A stretch of 64,000 nt of DNA from JAENVU01 sp963801105 (GTDB taxonomy: Bacteria; Actinomycetota; Acidimicrobiia; IMCC26256; JAENVU01): contig CAWDDH010000003.1 of assembly GCA_963801105.1 (NCBI GenBank), forward strand, positions 1,798,001-1,862,000, given 5' to 3'. Below the pieces are notes generated by a model. It did no database searches. It saw only the letters and a program-made list of their open reading frames with translations, and was not told the DNA's origin. Position numbers and translations under genes: made by a program. Below, piece after piece: positions 54,402 through 63,615 of this stretch. Position 1 is the stretch's first letter. Every line of letters starts with the position of its first letter.

Positions 54402-55155
54402 GGCTCTCCTCGATGCGGGTGCAGACGAACAGGAGGAGGGGGATGCCGAGCAGGAGCGCGACCATCCCCTCGGTGATGGGTCCGATGCGCCCGAGCGAGT
54501 ATCCGCCCGGATCGTCGGGCGACCGGAGATACCGCACGTACCGCGCCAGCGAGTTCACCTGGTGGTCCGAGAACGTGTCGGGTCCGAACACGGGCATTTG
54601 GCCGGGACCCACGCGGACGGCCTCGCCGATCTGGGTCGGGGTCGCCGCGTGCAGGGACGGCGCGTCGGTACCGAAGCTCAACGCGCCGCCGACTCCGCTG
54701 GCGCTGTGGCACGCCGCGCAGTTGAACCGGAAGAGGGTTCCCCCTTCACTCAGGCTCCCGGCCGTGGGATCGACGTGGGGGATCGCCGGTCCGGGACCGA
54801 GCGAGGCGACATAGGCCACGAGGGCGCGGATCTGCGACGGGTCGAAGGCCGGCTGCTTCCGCACGGGCTGCGCGCTCGGGTCGGCGAGGGGCATCCGCCC
54901 GGTGGAGAGCTGGAAGTCGGCGCTCGCCGCGCCGACTCCCACGAGGGTGGGTCCCTGTTGCGTCCCGACCCCGCCCTTTCCGTGGCATGCGGTACAGGAA
55001 GTGAGGAACAGCTCCTCTCCCTGGCCGACGAGCGTGCTCGCGGGGGCGACGTGGGGCGCCGTGGCACCCGATGCCGGATTGCTCAGCAGCATCATCATGG
55101 CGAAGACCACCAGGGTCGGGGTGACGACGAGCAGAGTGATCGCGAAGCGGCGCAT
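54385..55155 (-). CDS. qcrC: di-haem cytochrome c subunit (QcrC)
   Basis: 256 residues with two haem c sites, CTACH and CAACH, between an N-terminal anchor (ITLLVVTPTLVVFAMMML) and a C-terminal helix (VALLLGIPLLLFVCT). Replaces soluble cytochrome c by passing electrons straight to CtaC, as in bcc-aa3 supercomplexes. Confidence 0.94.
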   Translation of the reverse strand: MRRFAITLLVVTPTLVVFAMMMLLSNPASGATAPHVAPASTLVGQGEELFLTSCTACHGKGGVGTQQGPTLVGVGAASADFQLSTGRMPLADPSAQPVRKQPAFDPSQIRALVAYVASLGPGPAIPHVDPTAGSLSEGGTLFRFNCAACHSASGVGGALSFGTDAPSLHAATPTQIGEAVRVGPGQMPVFGPDTFSDHQVNSLARYVRYLRSPDDPGGYSLGRIGPITEGMVALLLGIPLLLFVCTRIEESHERRR

Positions 55156-55161
55156 CCGGGA

Positions 55162-55737
55162 CTACCTGAGCAGGAAGAGCGTGGCGAACAGCAGGACCCA
55201 GACCACGTCGACGAAGTGCCAGTAGTAGGAGACCGACTCCACGACCGGCCGTCGGCGTTCGAGGCGTCCGGCGCCGGTGGTGATCACGATCGCGACCGTG
55301 ATGAGCGCGAGACCGCCGAACACGTGGAGCGCGTGGAATCCCGTCATGAGGTAGTACATCGAGCCGAATCCGCTCGACGAGGGCGAGAAGTCGAGCACGA
55401 AGAACTCGCGGATCTGGTTGACGAGGAACAACGCGCCGAGGGCGAGGGTCACGACGAGCCACCGCTGCATCAGCTCCCGCTCGCCGCGTTCGAGCGCGCG
55501 GGTCGCGAGATGCATCGTGCCGCTCGACGCGATGAGTACGAGCGTCGCGATGCTCGCGGCGAGGAGCTCGAGGTGCACGGATGCGGGCGGCCACACGCGG
55601 GCGTTCGAGCGCAAAGTGAGGTAGGCGGCGAAGAGGCCGCCGAAGAACATCAGCTCGGACGCGAGCCAGATCACGGTGCCGACACCGAGCAGGGACGGTT
55701 GCCTGGACCGGGCGCTCGGGACCGCACCGTCCATCAT
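55162..55737 (-). CDS. ctaE: cytochrome c oxidase subunit III (CtaE)
   Basis: 191 residues with five helices: GTVIWLASELMFFGGLFAAYLTL, YYLMTGFHALHVFGGLALI and VSYYWHFVDVVWVLLFATLF, the COX3 pattern. First gene of ctaE-qcrC-qcrA-qcrB, the normal actinobacterial order. Start ATG 55737 or 55734. Only 35 bases separate it from the divergent ctaG gene. Confidence 0.92.
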   Translation of the reverse strand: MMDGAVPSARSRQPSLLGVGTVIWLASELMFFGGLFAAYLTLRSNARVWPPASVHLELLAASIATLVLIASSGTMHLATRALERGERELMQRWLVVTLALGALFLVNQIREFFVLDFSPSSSGFGSMYYLMTGFHALHVFGGLALITVAIVITTGAGRLERRRPVVESVSYYWHFVDVVWVLLFATLFLLR

Positions 55738-55772
55738 GGTTCGATGATGGCACACCCCGCTACGCTCGGCCC

Positions 55773-56693
55773 GTGACTCCCACAGCGCTGCTCGTCGGCG
55801 TTTCGGGCGTCGCCCGCCCGTCGTGGTCGACGCTGCTCGGCGGCTGGGATCCCGATCCGCTGCTGCTGGTGGTCATCGCGGTCGCGGTCCTCTACGCGTC
55901 GGGGGTGCGGCGGCTCGCGAGCCGCGGTCGGGCGTGGTCACGCGCGCGATCCGGCGCGTTCGCCGGCGGGCTCCTCGTGATCGCATTCGCGACCCAATCC
56001 GGGTTCGCGCGCTACGACACGGTGCTGTTCAGCACGCACGTCATCCAGCACCTGCTGCTCGGCATGCTGGCTCCGGTGCTGCTCGTGCTCGGTGCTCCGC
56101 TCACCCTCGCACTCCAGGCGAGCGGTCGGCGCGCCCGCAGCCGGCTGTTGCGTCTGCTGCACGGTCGGCCGGTCGCCGTCCTCACGCATCCGCTGGTGGT
56201 CTGGGTGTGGTTCGGCGCCACGCTCGTCGTCCTCTACTTCACCGGTCTCTATGCCCTCTCGCTGCGCGACCCCTGGGTGCACACCCTGATCCACGCGCAC
56301 TTCGTCGTCGTGGGGTGCCTGTTCATGGCCTACGTCATCGGGGTGGACCCGCTCCCGCGAGCCTTCGGATACGGCGGCCGCATGCTGTTCGTCGCGGTCG
56401 TGCTCCCCTTCCACGCGTTCCTCGGCGTGGCGCTGCTCGGGGAGCGGCGGGTACTGGCCTCGGGCTGGTACGCGGGGCACGCACCCGCGTGGGCGACGAA
56501 TCCGCTCGCGGACCAACGGCTGGGGGCCGGGATGCTGTGGGCGGTCGGCGAGATGTTCGGTCTCGTCGCGCTCGGGATCGTGCTGTATCAGTGGATGCGC
56601 CACGACGAGGCCGTCGCGGCACGTGCCGACCGGGCCGCGGTCGGCGACCCGGGGGCATCCACCCGGGTCCGGGCGGGGGCCCGGTCGCGCTGA
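55773..56693 (+). CDS. cytochrome c oxidase assembly protein (CtaG family)
   Basis: 306 residues with about seven helices, the caa3_CtaG pattern: HVIQHLLLGMLAPVLLVLGAPLTLAL, LVVWVWFGATLVVLYFTGLYALSL, HAHFVVVGCLFMAYVIGVDPLPR and FLGVALLG. The family supports copper insertion in aa3/caa3 oxidases. GTG 55773; placed beside the oxidase genes and divergent from ctaE. Confidence 0.88.
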   Translation: MTPTALLVGVSGVARPSWSTLLGGWDPDPLLLVVIAVAVLYASGVRRLASRGRAWSRARSGAFAGGLLVIAFATQSGFARYDTVLFSTHVIQHLLLGMLAPVLLVLGAPLTLALQASGRRARSRLLRLLHGRPVAVLTHPLVVWVWFGATLVVLYFTGLYALSLRDPWVHTLIHAHFVVVGCLFMAYVIGVDPLPRAFGYGGRMLFVAVVLPFHAFLGVALLGERRVLASGWYAGHAPAWATNPLADQRLGAGMLWAVGEMFGLVALGIVLYQWMRHDEAVAARADRAAVGDPGASTRVRAGARSR

Positions 56694-56733
56694 CGTGGCT
56701 CGCACCCGGGGCCGCAGCGTGCATAGTTGCGCG

Positions 56734-57564
56734 GTGGTCGACCACGAGAGCACCGCGTCTTCCCCGGTCGGGTCCGTTCGTGACCCGGCGTTCCTGCGGG
56801 CCGTGCGGCCGATCCTCGGGCGCTATGCGTCGTACTTCCGGCCCGAGGTCCGGGGGTTCGAGCGGCTCCCGGCGCACGGGCCGTTCCTCGTGGTCGGCAA
56901 CCACTCGGGTGGACAGATGCCGCCGGATCTGCCGGTCCTGCTCACCGCGTGGTGGCGCGTGCGGGGTGAGGACGAGCCGGTCTACGCGCTGTTCCACTCG
57001 TTCTTCCTCGGGCTTCCCGGTGTGGGGCCGATCATGGAACGGGCCGGCGCGGTCGAAGCCGGGCCGGCCGCGGCCGAAGCGGTCCTGCGCGGCGGTGGGG
57101 TGCTGATCGACTACCCCGGCGGTGACTATGACGTCTTCCGGCCGTGGTCGGCGCGCAACCGCATCGACTTCGGCGGCCGGATGGGGTTCGTCCGCCTCGC
57201 GCTGCGGACGCAGGTCCAGGTGGTTCCCGCGGTGTCGGTCGGCGCGCACGAGACGCTCGTCGTCCTGAGTCGCGGCACCGCGCTCGCGAAGGGTCTGGGT
57301 CTCGACCGGCTGTTCCGCATCAAGGTGATGCCGCTCGTGTTCGGACCGCCCTTCGGCATCGTGCCGGGAGGGATCCCGACGTGGCCACTCCCCGCGAAGA
57401 TCACGGTCGAGCTGGGTCCCGCGATCGACTGGCCGTCCCGCCACGGTCCCGAGGCGGCCGAGGACGATGCCGTCGTTCGCGCGTGCTACGAGGAGTTGAC
57501 CGCGACGATGCAAGCGACCCTCGACCGGCTCGCGGCCGAGCGCAGCCGCCCGATCCTCGGCTGA
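56734..57564 (+). CDS. lysophospholipid acyltransferase (LPLAT/PlsC family)
   Basis: 276 residues. Acceptor motif VGNHSGGQMPPD with the catalytic His and Asp, later GGVLIDYPGGDYDVFRPW and VVPAVSVGAHETLVVL. This variant matches the MGAT-like LPLAT branch. It should acylate a lysolipid or diacylglycerol precursor in the membrane. GTG 56734. The next genes are fatty acyl-CoA synthetase and WS/DGAT. Confidence 0.88.
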   Translation: MVDHESTASSPVGSVRDPAFLRAVRPILGRYASYFRPEVRGFERLPAHGPFLVVGNHSGGQMPPDLPVLLTAWWRVRGEDEPVYALFHSFFLGLPGVGPIMERAGAVEAGPAAAEAVLRGGGVLIDYPGGDYDVFRPWSARNRIDFGGRMGFVRLALRTQVQVVPAVSVGAHETLVVLSRGTALAKGLGLDRLFRIKVMPLVFGPPFGIVPGGIPTWPLPAKITVELGPAIDWPSRHGPEAAEDDAVVRACYEELTATMQATLDRLAAERSRPILG

Positions 57565-57656
57565 GGAGTTCTCGGTCGCGCGTTCACTCCCGGACCGGGT
57601 CGGGACGGGCCTTTGGTCCGTTGACAGCGTCGCCCCCAGCCGAGACGATCGACCCA

Positions 57657-59273
57657 GTGAGCTTCAACCTCGCGAGCCTGTTCGAGAGCGTGGCCGGGGC
57701 CGTTCCGGAACGGACCGCGGTCGTCACGCCTTCCCGGCGGCTCACCTATGCCCAGCTCGACGAGCGGGCCACCCGACTCGCGACCACGCTCGGCGGACAC
57801 GGTCTCGGCGCCCGCGCCTTCCTCGGTCTCCAGCTCCGCAACGGCACCGAGTACCTCGAGGGGATGCTCGCGGCGTTCAAGCTGCGGGCGATCCCGGTGA
57901 ACATCAACTACCGGTACGTCGCGGACGAGCTCGCGCTGCTCTACGCCGACTCCGGGATCCGGGCGCTCGTGGTGGAAGCGGATCTCCTCCCCGCGGCGCG
58001 GGAGGCGGCGGCGCGAGACGGCGGGGCCCTCGCCCTGGTGCTCGTCGTGGGTGACCTCCCCCCTGACGCGCGCGAGGAGGAGGTGGTCTACGAGGCCGCG
58101 ATCGCGGCCGGCAGTCCGGAGCTCACCGTGCCCGGCCGCTCGGGTGACGACCTCTACCTCGCGTACACCGGCGGCACGACCGGGCTTCCGAAGGGCGTGC
58201 TCTGGCGGCACGAGGACATCTTCTTCGCGGCCATGGGTGGCGGTGATCCGACGACGATGCTCGGACCCATCGTCACGCCCGCCGAGCTCGTCGAGCGGAT
58301 CACGGACTCGGGCATCGTCATGCTCTCGGCTCCGCCTCTCGTTCATGTCAGCGCGCAGTGGGGCGCCTTCTCGACGCTGTTCGGCGGCGGAACTCTCGTG
58401 CTCCCGCCCCCGGGTCCGATCGATCCCGACGCCGTCTGGTCCATGGTCGCGGCCGAGCGGGTGAACGTGCTCACCGTCGTCGGTGACGCCATGGCGCGCC
58501 CACTGCTGGACTTCCTCGCGGCCCATCCCGACCGCCACGACGTCGGTTCGCTCTTCGTGTTCGCCTCCGGCGGCGCGGTGCTCTCCCCGGCCAGCAAGGA
58601 GCAGATCGCCGCACTCCTCCCGAACGTGATCACGATCGACGGCTACGGGTCCACCGAGACGGGCGTGAGTGGAACCCGCGCGCGTCTTCCCGGCGCGCCG
58701 GTCGACCAGTCGACGCGGTTCGTGGCGGGCGACGCCGTGTGTGTCGTCGACGACGACTTCGTCCCGGTCGTCCCCGGTACCGACACCGTGGGCCAGTTGG
58801 TCCGGCGCGGCCGCCTCCCGATCGGGTACCACAACGATCCGGAGAAGACGGCCGCGACGTTCGTGACCAGAAACGGCGAGCGGTGGGCCGTGAGCGGTGA
58901 CGCGGCGAAGGTCGAGCCCGACGGCGTCATCGTCCTGCTCGGCCGGGGCTCGGTGAGCATCAACACCGGGGGCGAGAAGGTCTACCCGGAGGAGGTCGAG
59001 CAGGTCCTCAAGGGCCATCCGGGCATCTACGACGCGGTCGTGGTGGGCGTCGCGGACGAGCGCTGGGGTCAACGGGTCACCGCCGTCGTGTCGCGGCGAC
59101 CCGGTGGTGACGTCTCGTTCGAGGAGCTGCAGGAGCACTGTCGCGCGCACCTCGCCGGCTACAAGCTGCCGCGGACGATCGTGTTCGTGGACGTCGTGGA
59201 GCGCGGACCGAACGGCAAGGCCGACTATGCGTGGGCGCGCGCCGTTGCCGCGCGCGACGCGGCAGCGGGCTGA
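57657..59273 (+). CDS. fatty acyl-CoA synthetase (FadD family)
   Basis: 538 residues, ANL superfamily. P-loop YTGGTTGLPKGV, GYGSTETGVSG, GEKVYPEEVEQVLKGHPGIYDA and the catalytic Lys in GPNGKADYAW. Activates a carboxylic acid through an acyl-AMP. The N-terminus SFNLASLFESVAGAVPERTA is like the FadD3/FadD19 steroid-side-chain group, but the substrate is not certain. GTG 57657; the next gene starts two bases after the stop. Confidence 0.92.
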   Translation: MSFNLASLFESVAGAVPERTAVVTPSRRLTYAQLDERATRLATTLGGHGLGARAFLGLQLRNGTEYLEGMLAAFKLRAIPVNINYRYVADELALLYADSGIRALVVEADLLPAAREAAARDGGALALVLVVGDLPPDAREEEVVYEAAIAAGSPELTVPGRSGDDLYLAYTGGTTGLPKGVLWRHEDIFFAAMGGGDPTTMLGPIVTPAELVERITDSGIVMLSAPPLVHVSAQWGAFSTLFGGGTLVLPPPGPIDPDAVWSMVAAERVNVLTVVGDAMARPLLDFLAAHPDRHDVGSLFVFASGGAVLSPASKEQIAALLPNVITIDGYGSTETGVSGTRARLPGAPVDQSTRFVAGDAVCVVDDDFVPVVPGTDTVGQLVRRGRLPIGYHNDPEKTAATFVTRNGERWAVSGDAAKVEPDGVIVLLGRGSVSINTGGEKVYPEEVEQVLKGHPGIYDAVVVGVADERWGQRVTAVVSRRPGGDVSFEELQEHCRAHLAGYKLPRTIVFVDVVERGPNGKADYAWARAVAARDAAAG

Positions 59274-59274
59274 C

Positions 59275-60672
59275 GTGCACCGCTTGAGCGGGGCGGACAG
59301 TCTCTTCATCTTCAACGAGACCCCCGCGCACCCGCAGCACACGCTGAAGATCGCAATCGTCGATCCGACGAGTGCCGTGGTCCCGGTGACGTTCGACGCG
59401 TTCCACCAACAGATGCGGGAAGCGGTGGATCTTCTCGAGCCCCTGCGCTGGCTCCTGGTCCCGAGCCCGGCGAACCTCGGTCATCCCTCGTGGGTGGAGA
59501 CCACGGTCGAGGATCTCGCAACCCATCTCCATCGCCTCACGCTCCCACCGCCCGGTGGTCGCCGCGAGCTCTGTGCGGCGATCTCGGGTATCGCCGAGCT
59601 GCCCCTCGACCGGACCCGGCCGTTGTGGGAGGTGTGGTTCGTCGACGGGTTGCGCGGCGGTGGGATCGCGTACGTGGCCAAGATCCACCACGCAGTGGCC
59701 GACGGCATCTCGAGCGGCGAGTTGCTCGCCGCGGCGTTCACGGCCGAACCGGGCGAGACCCCGATCGCGGACCATTCCGCCGTGGCCGACCGCTTCCCGA
59801 CGCGGCGCGAGCAATGGCACGAGACGCTCGGTGAGATCGCCGAGATGACGCGACGCCTCCCGCGGCTGCTCGCGCAGACCATGATCGTGGCGCGCCGGGC
59901 GCGCCGGTTCCGGCGCGGCGCCGGACGGGACGCGCACGCGAAGCCCTTTGCCGGACCGCATACCTGCTTCGACGCGCCGCTGACGCCGAGGCGTGCGTTC
60001 GCCTACGAGTCGTTCGACCTCGCTGCCGTCAAGGCCGTCGGCCGGGCTCACGGAGCGAGTGTGACCGACGTGCTGCTCGCGATGGCCGGTGGGGCCCTGC
60101 GTCGGTACCTCCTCGACCGCGGGGGGCTCCCGGATCGCACCCTCACGGCCGCCGTGCCGGTCTCGGTCCGCGGCGCCGACGAGCACCACACGTGGGGCAA
60201 CCGCGTCGCGTCGTGGTACCTCCCGCTCGCGACCGACGTGGTCGATCCACTCGATCGGCTCCGGGCGGTCTCGACGAGCGCCCACGACGCGAGGGCCGAG
60301 CTCGCGGCCACCGACCCGGAGCTGCAGCACGCGTGGGCCGAGTACTGGCGACTGTTCCGCCTCGTGACGTTCGGTCTCCCGCGCGTGGTGCGGCGCTTCG
60401 TCCGCCGTCCGAGCTACAACGCGATCGTCTCGAGCGTTCGGGCCTCCGGAGCGCCGCTCTACCGCCATGGTGCCCGCCTCGACCGGTTGATCTCGGTCGG
60501 ACCGCTCGTCGAGGGGATCGGGATCAACTTCACGGCGTGGAGCTACGCGGGGGAGCTGACCGTCGCGATCCTCGTGTGCGCGGACCACGTGGACGACGTC
60601 TGGGATCTCGCCCGAGCGCTCCGGTCCGACTACGACGAGTTGCTCTCCGCCTCGGGCGCGGGCACGGGGTGA
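59275..60672 (+). CDS. wax ester synthase/diacylglycerol acyltransferase (WS/DGAT)
   Basis: 465 residues. Catalytic HHAVADG with His 138-139, PLWEVWFVDGL before it and GIGINFTAWSYAGELTVAIL near the end. The conserved N-terminal RLSGADSLF is present. It joins acyl-CoA with diacylglycerol or an alcohol to make triacylglycerol or wax. GTG 59275 two bases after the fadD stop, so acyl supply and use are coupled. Confidence 0.93.
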   Translation: MHRLSGADSLFIFNETPAHPQHTLKIAIVDPTSAVVPVTFDAFHQQMREAVDLLEPLRWLLVPSPANLGHPSWVETTVEDLATHLHRLTLPPPGGRRELCAAISGIAELPLDRTRPLWEVWFVDGLRGGGIAYVAKIHHAVADGISSGELLAAAFTAEPGETPIADHSAVADRFPTRREQWHETLGEIAEMTRRLPRLLAQTMIVARRARRFRRGAGRDAHAKPFAGPHTCFDAPLTPRRAFAYESFDLAAVKAVGRAHGASVTDVLLAMAGGALRRYLLDRGGLPDRTLTAAVPVSVRGADEHHTWGNRVASWYLPLATDVVDPLDRLRAVSTSAHDARAELAATDPELQHAWAEYWRLFRLVTFGLPRVVRRFVRRPSYNAIVSSVRASGAPLYRHGARLDRLISVGPLVEGIGINFTAWSYAGELTVAILVCADHVDDVWDLARALRSDYDELLSASGAGTG

Positions 60673-60680
60673 GCGGGTCG

Positions 60681-60699
60681 GGTCCCGGGTCCCGGGACC
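60681..60699. terminator. GC-rich palindrome between convergent genes
   Basis: GGTCCCGGG T CCCGGGACC, perfect 9-base arms, between the WS/DGAT gene (+) and the hydrolase gene (-). Likely a two-way terminator; no T-run. Confidence 0.45.
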
Positions 60700-60712
60700 T
60701 GCCTTCGCCCGG

Positions 60713-61921
60713 TCACGCGGCGCCGGCCCGGATCGCGGCGACCGATCGGGCCCGGAGGTGGCCTCGGTGGAGCTCACCGAGGCCGGAATCGACGATGGCC
60801 TCGCGGGTGAAGCGGCGGATCCGGGGCAGCCCGAGGAATCCCATGTGGCCGCCTTGGTACCAACAGGTGGTGGAGTCGCCCCACCGTTCGACGATCCGTT
60901 CGACCTGATCGGGCTGGACGAGTCGATCCGCGCGTCCTGCCCACACGCGGCGGATTCGCGCGGAGGGCACGGGCAGCTCGAGCGGCGAGCAGTAGGACTC
61001 GAGCAGCTCGGAGGCCACGCACAAGGGCTCGAACAGCGGATTGCGGACGAAGCGCTCCGGGGCGTGCCGGCGGAGCAACGCCGAAAGATCGACCACGGGA
61101 ACGCCGACCACGATGCCGTGCACCGTGGGTTCGAGCGCCGCGACGGCCGCGGCGACGTAGCCCCCGAGCGAGATCCCGTACAGCATCGCCGGCTCGTCCC
61201 GCTCCTCGATCGCCACGAGCACGGCCCGGACGTCGGTGATCGCCTGAGCAGCACCGTGGAAGTTGAGCGTCGGGTCGTCGGTCGGGAACCCCGTCGCGAG
61301 CCGGCCGGCCCCGCGCGGACCATGATGGGGGAGCACCGGGATCGCCACGTTGAACCCGGCCCGGTGGAGTGCGCCGGCGCGGAAGGCGAAGATGTCCGCG
61401 AGGGGGTCGCCCATCCCGGCACCGTGCACGCAGACGATCCACGGTGCCGGTCGATCGTGAGCGAGGATCCATGCGTGCGCGACCCGGTTGTCGGTCTGCT
61501 GGCGGAACCGTTCCGATCCGGGGACCGAATCCGGTGGCTGGTAGCGGCTCGGGAAGGAAGCGTGCCGGAACCGGACGTGTCCGACGCGTCGCTCGACCCC
61601 CGAGAACTCGGCCGGTCCGGGGCGCTCGTGGTACCGCGAGTCGCCGACCGACGCTTGCTGACCGAGGAACTCGAGCAGCTCCGTCGCGCCGTCGAGCCGT
61701 GACGCGAAGTGGTCCTGAGTGGGAGGTGAGCGCACGATCTGGAACGTGGTGAGCAGCGTCTCGTCGAGCACCGCCGCGGCCCCGAGCCGCGCCGCCGCCC
61801 ACCCCGAGACGGAGTCCCGTCGGGCGTGCAACGAACGGACGAAGTGCACGACGCGGCCGAAGCCGGCGGAGATGTCGGACCCGGCGTCGGCGACGCGTCG
61901 CAGGGACGGCACCGCGATCAT
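60713..61921 (-). CDS. alpha/beta hydrolase
   Basis: 402 residues. Oxyanion-hole CVHGAG (about 164-169), nucleophile elbow GISLGGY with Ser 251, an acid in VWAGRADRLVQPDQ, and His in YQGGHMGF. The N-terminal 130 residues have no recognised domain. A lipase or esterase on storage lipid is plausible. ATG 61921 overlaps the upstream WS/DGAT stop by four bases. Confidence 0.85.
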   Translation of the reverse strand: MIAVPSLRRVADAGSDISAGFGRVVHFVRSLHARRDSVSGWAAARLGAAAVLDETLLTTFQIVRSPPTQDHFASRLDGATELLEFLGQQASVGDSRYHERPGPAEFSGVERRVGHVRFRHASFPSRYQPPDSVPGSERFRQQTDNRVAHAWILAHDRPAPWIVCVHGAGMGDPLADIFAFRAGALHRAGFNVAIPVLPHHGPRGAGRLATGFPTDDPTLNFHGAAQAITDVRAVLVAIEERDEPAMLYGISLGGYVAAAVAALEPTVHGIVVGVPVVDLSALLRRHAPERFVRNPLFEPLCVASELLESYCSPLELPVPSARIRRVWAGRADRLVQPDQVERIVERWGDSTTCWYQGGHMGFLGLPRIRRFTREAIVDSGLGELHRGHLRARSVAAIRAGAA

Positions 61922-63429
61922 CCCGGGGATCCGGCGCCCACGTGCTCGCTGGGTGCTGCGACGTCGGCACGGTGCTCGGCGGTGAGGTCCACGGACGTGA
62001 ACCCGAACGCGTCCGGGACCTCGGTGGGCTCGCCGAGCTCCGCGGCGCGCATCAGCTCTTGCAGCGCGGCCGGAATCGCCTCGGCGATCGACCATGGGTC
62101 CTCGACGAGGTCCGGGTCCACATGCAGCCCGAAGTCGACCCGATCGCCGAATGTGAACAGAGTGATGTTGAGACCCATGCAGTCCAGCAGCACACTCGCC
62201 GAGAAGATGCCGGCGAGCTTCGCACCCGCGAGGTAGAGGTCCATCGGCGGTCCGGGCACGTTCGACACGATGGTGTTCATCATGCCGGGGATGTAGGAGA
62301 GCACGTGCGTCTCGTACGCAAGTCGCAGGAGCGATCCGAGCACGAACGGGGTCGCGGTCTCCGCGATCGAGCCGATCGGATGTGACCGCATCGTGTGGTG
62401 CACGTCCTTGGCCGCGTGGCTCTGCTCCGCGATGTGCCTCAATCGCTCGACCGGGTCCGCATACTGGGTGCCGAGCGGCATCACCAGGTACGACAGCTGG
62501 TTGTCCATCGACGCGTCCCCGGACCGGCGCAGGGAGACCGGTGCGCCCGCCGTCAGCTCACGGGCTGGAAGCTCACCGGCAGCCTCGAGGTAGGAGCGGA
62601 TGGCCCCCGCGCACAGCGCCAGGGCGACATCGTTGACCTTCACGTCGAACCGGTGAGCGACGGCCTTCACGTCGGCGAGCGCGACGCTGCTGAACGCGAG
62701 CGAGCGGCGCGGCCCGATCGGCGCGTTGAACGACGTCTTCGGTGCCTGGAGCAACGTGCCCAGATCGGGTCGCCCCTTGCCCGACACCACGTGCCCGACG
62801 ATGTCGATGCCGCGCTGGACGATCCGACCGAGGTACCGGGCGCGCCGCAGGGGGATCCCGGCGACGTTGACCAGGCTCCCGACGAGGAGGCGCACGTCGC
62901 TCGGCGGCGGCTCGGGCTCGGGTGGGGGCGGCATCTCGGCGGCCGCCGCCGGGTTGGGCTCGATGTCGAAGAGCAGCGTCGCGAGGACGCTCCCCGCGCC
63001 GCCGTCGAGCAGACAGTGATGCATCTTCATCAGCACCGCGACCCGGCCGTTCGCCAGGCCGTCGAGGTACCACATCTCCCAGAGCGGAAAGCGCCGGTCG
63101 AGCTGGCGGCCCAGGATCGGAGCGATGGCTTCGGCGGTCTGGCGAGGGCCGCCCGGGGCCGGAACGGTCATCCGGTGGAAGTGGCGTCGGAGATCGAACG
63201 ACTCGTCGTCGACCCAATGGGCGCGGTCCAGCCCGAGCGGAACCGTCTTGAGCTTCCAGGTGAGCTTCGGGATCAGCGCCAGCCGCTGGCCGACGCTGCG
63301 GGCGACGGTCTCGTATCCGTAGCCCGGAGTCATCGAGGGGTCGAGGACGACGAGGCCGGCGATGTGTTGATGCCAGTTCGGTGTCTCACCTGCAAGGAAC
63401 AGGGAGTCCGTGCCCGACATGCGTCGCAT
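61918..63429 (-). CDS. wax ester synthase/diacylglycerol acyltransferase (WS/DGAT)
   Basis: 503 residues. Catalytic HHCLLDG with His 137-138, PLWEMWYLDGL, GPRRSLAFSSVALADVKAV and VSNVPGPPMDLYLAGAKLAG. N-terminus SGTDSLFLAGET is the family start. ATG 63429 chosen for GGAGAGGAG upstream. A second WS/DGAT is at 59275, so the two may differ in acceptor. Confidence 0.92.
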   Translation of the reverse strand: MRRMSGTDSLFLAGETPNWHQHIAGLVVLDPSMTPGYGYETVARSVGQRLALIPKLTWKLKTVPLGLDRAHWVDDESFDLRRHFHRMTVPAPGGPRQTAEAIAPILGRQLDRRFPLWEMWYLDGLANGRVAVLMKMHHCLLDGGAGSVLATLLFDIEPNPAAAAEMPPPPEPEPPPSDVRLLVGSLVNVAGIPLRRARYLGRIVQRGIDIVGHVVSGKGRPDLGTLLQAPKTSFNAPIGPRRSLAFSSVALADVKAVAHRFDVKVNDVALALCAGAIRSYLEAAGELPARELTAGAPVSLRRSGDASMDNQLSYLVMPLGTQYADPVERLRHIAEQSHAAKDVHHTMRSHPIGSIAETATPFVLGSLLRLAYETHVLSYIPGMMNTIVSNVPGPPMDLYLAGAKLAGIFSASVLLDCMGLNITLFTFGDRVDFGLHVDPDLVEDPWSIAEAIPAALQELMRAAELGEPTEVPDAFGFTSVDLTAEHRADVAAPSEHVGAGSPG

Positions 63430-63615
63430 CGCGCGCCGCTCCTCTCCCCGAGATGTGAGCCGTCCCGTTCGACGATCATCCCAGGTGCCGGCCGTTCGTG
63501 GCAGGGACGAAGGTCCCGGCTCCGCGTGTCGTCGCGCTGCCCTCGCCACCGGCGGAGTCGGGGTGGGCGGCGCGACGGTGCCCACCGTCGACCGCAGGGG
63601 TACCTTCCCGGTCGC

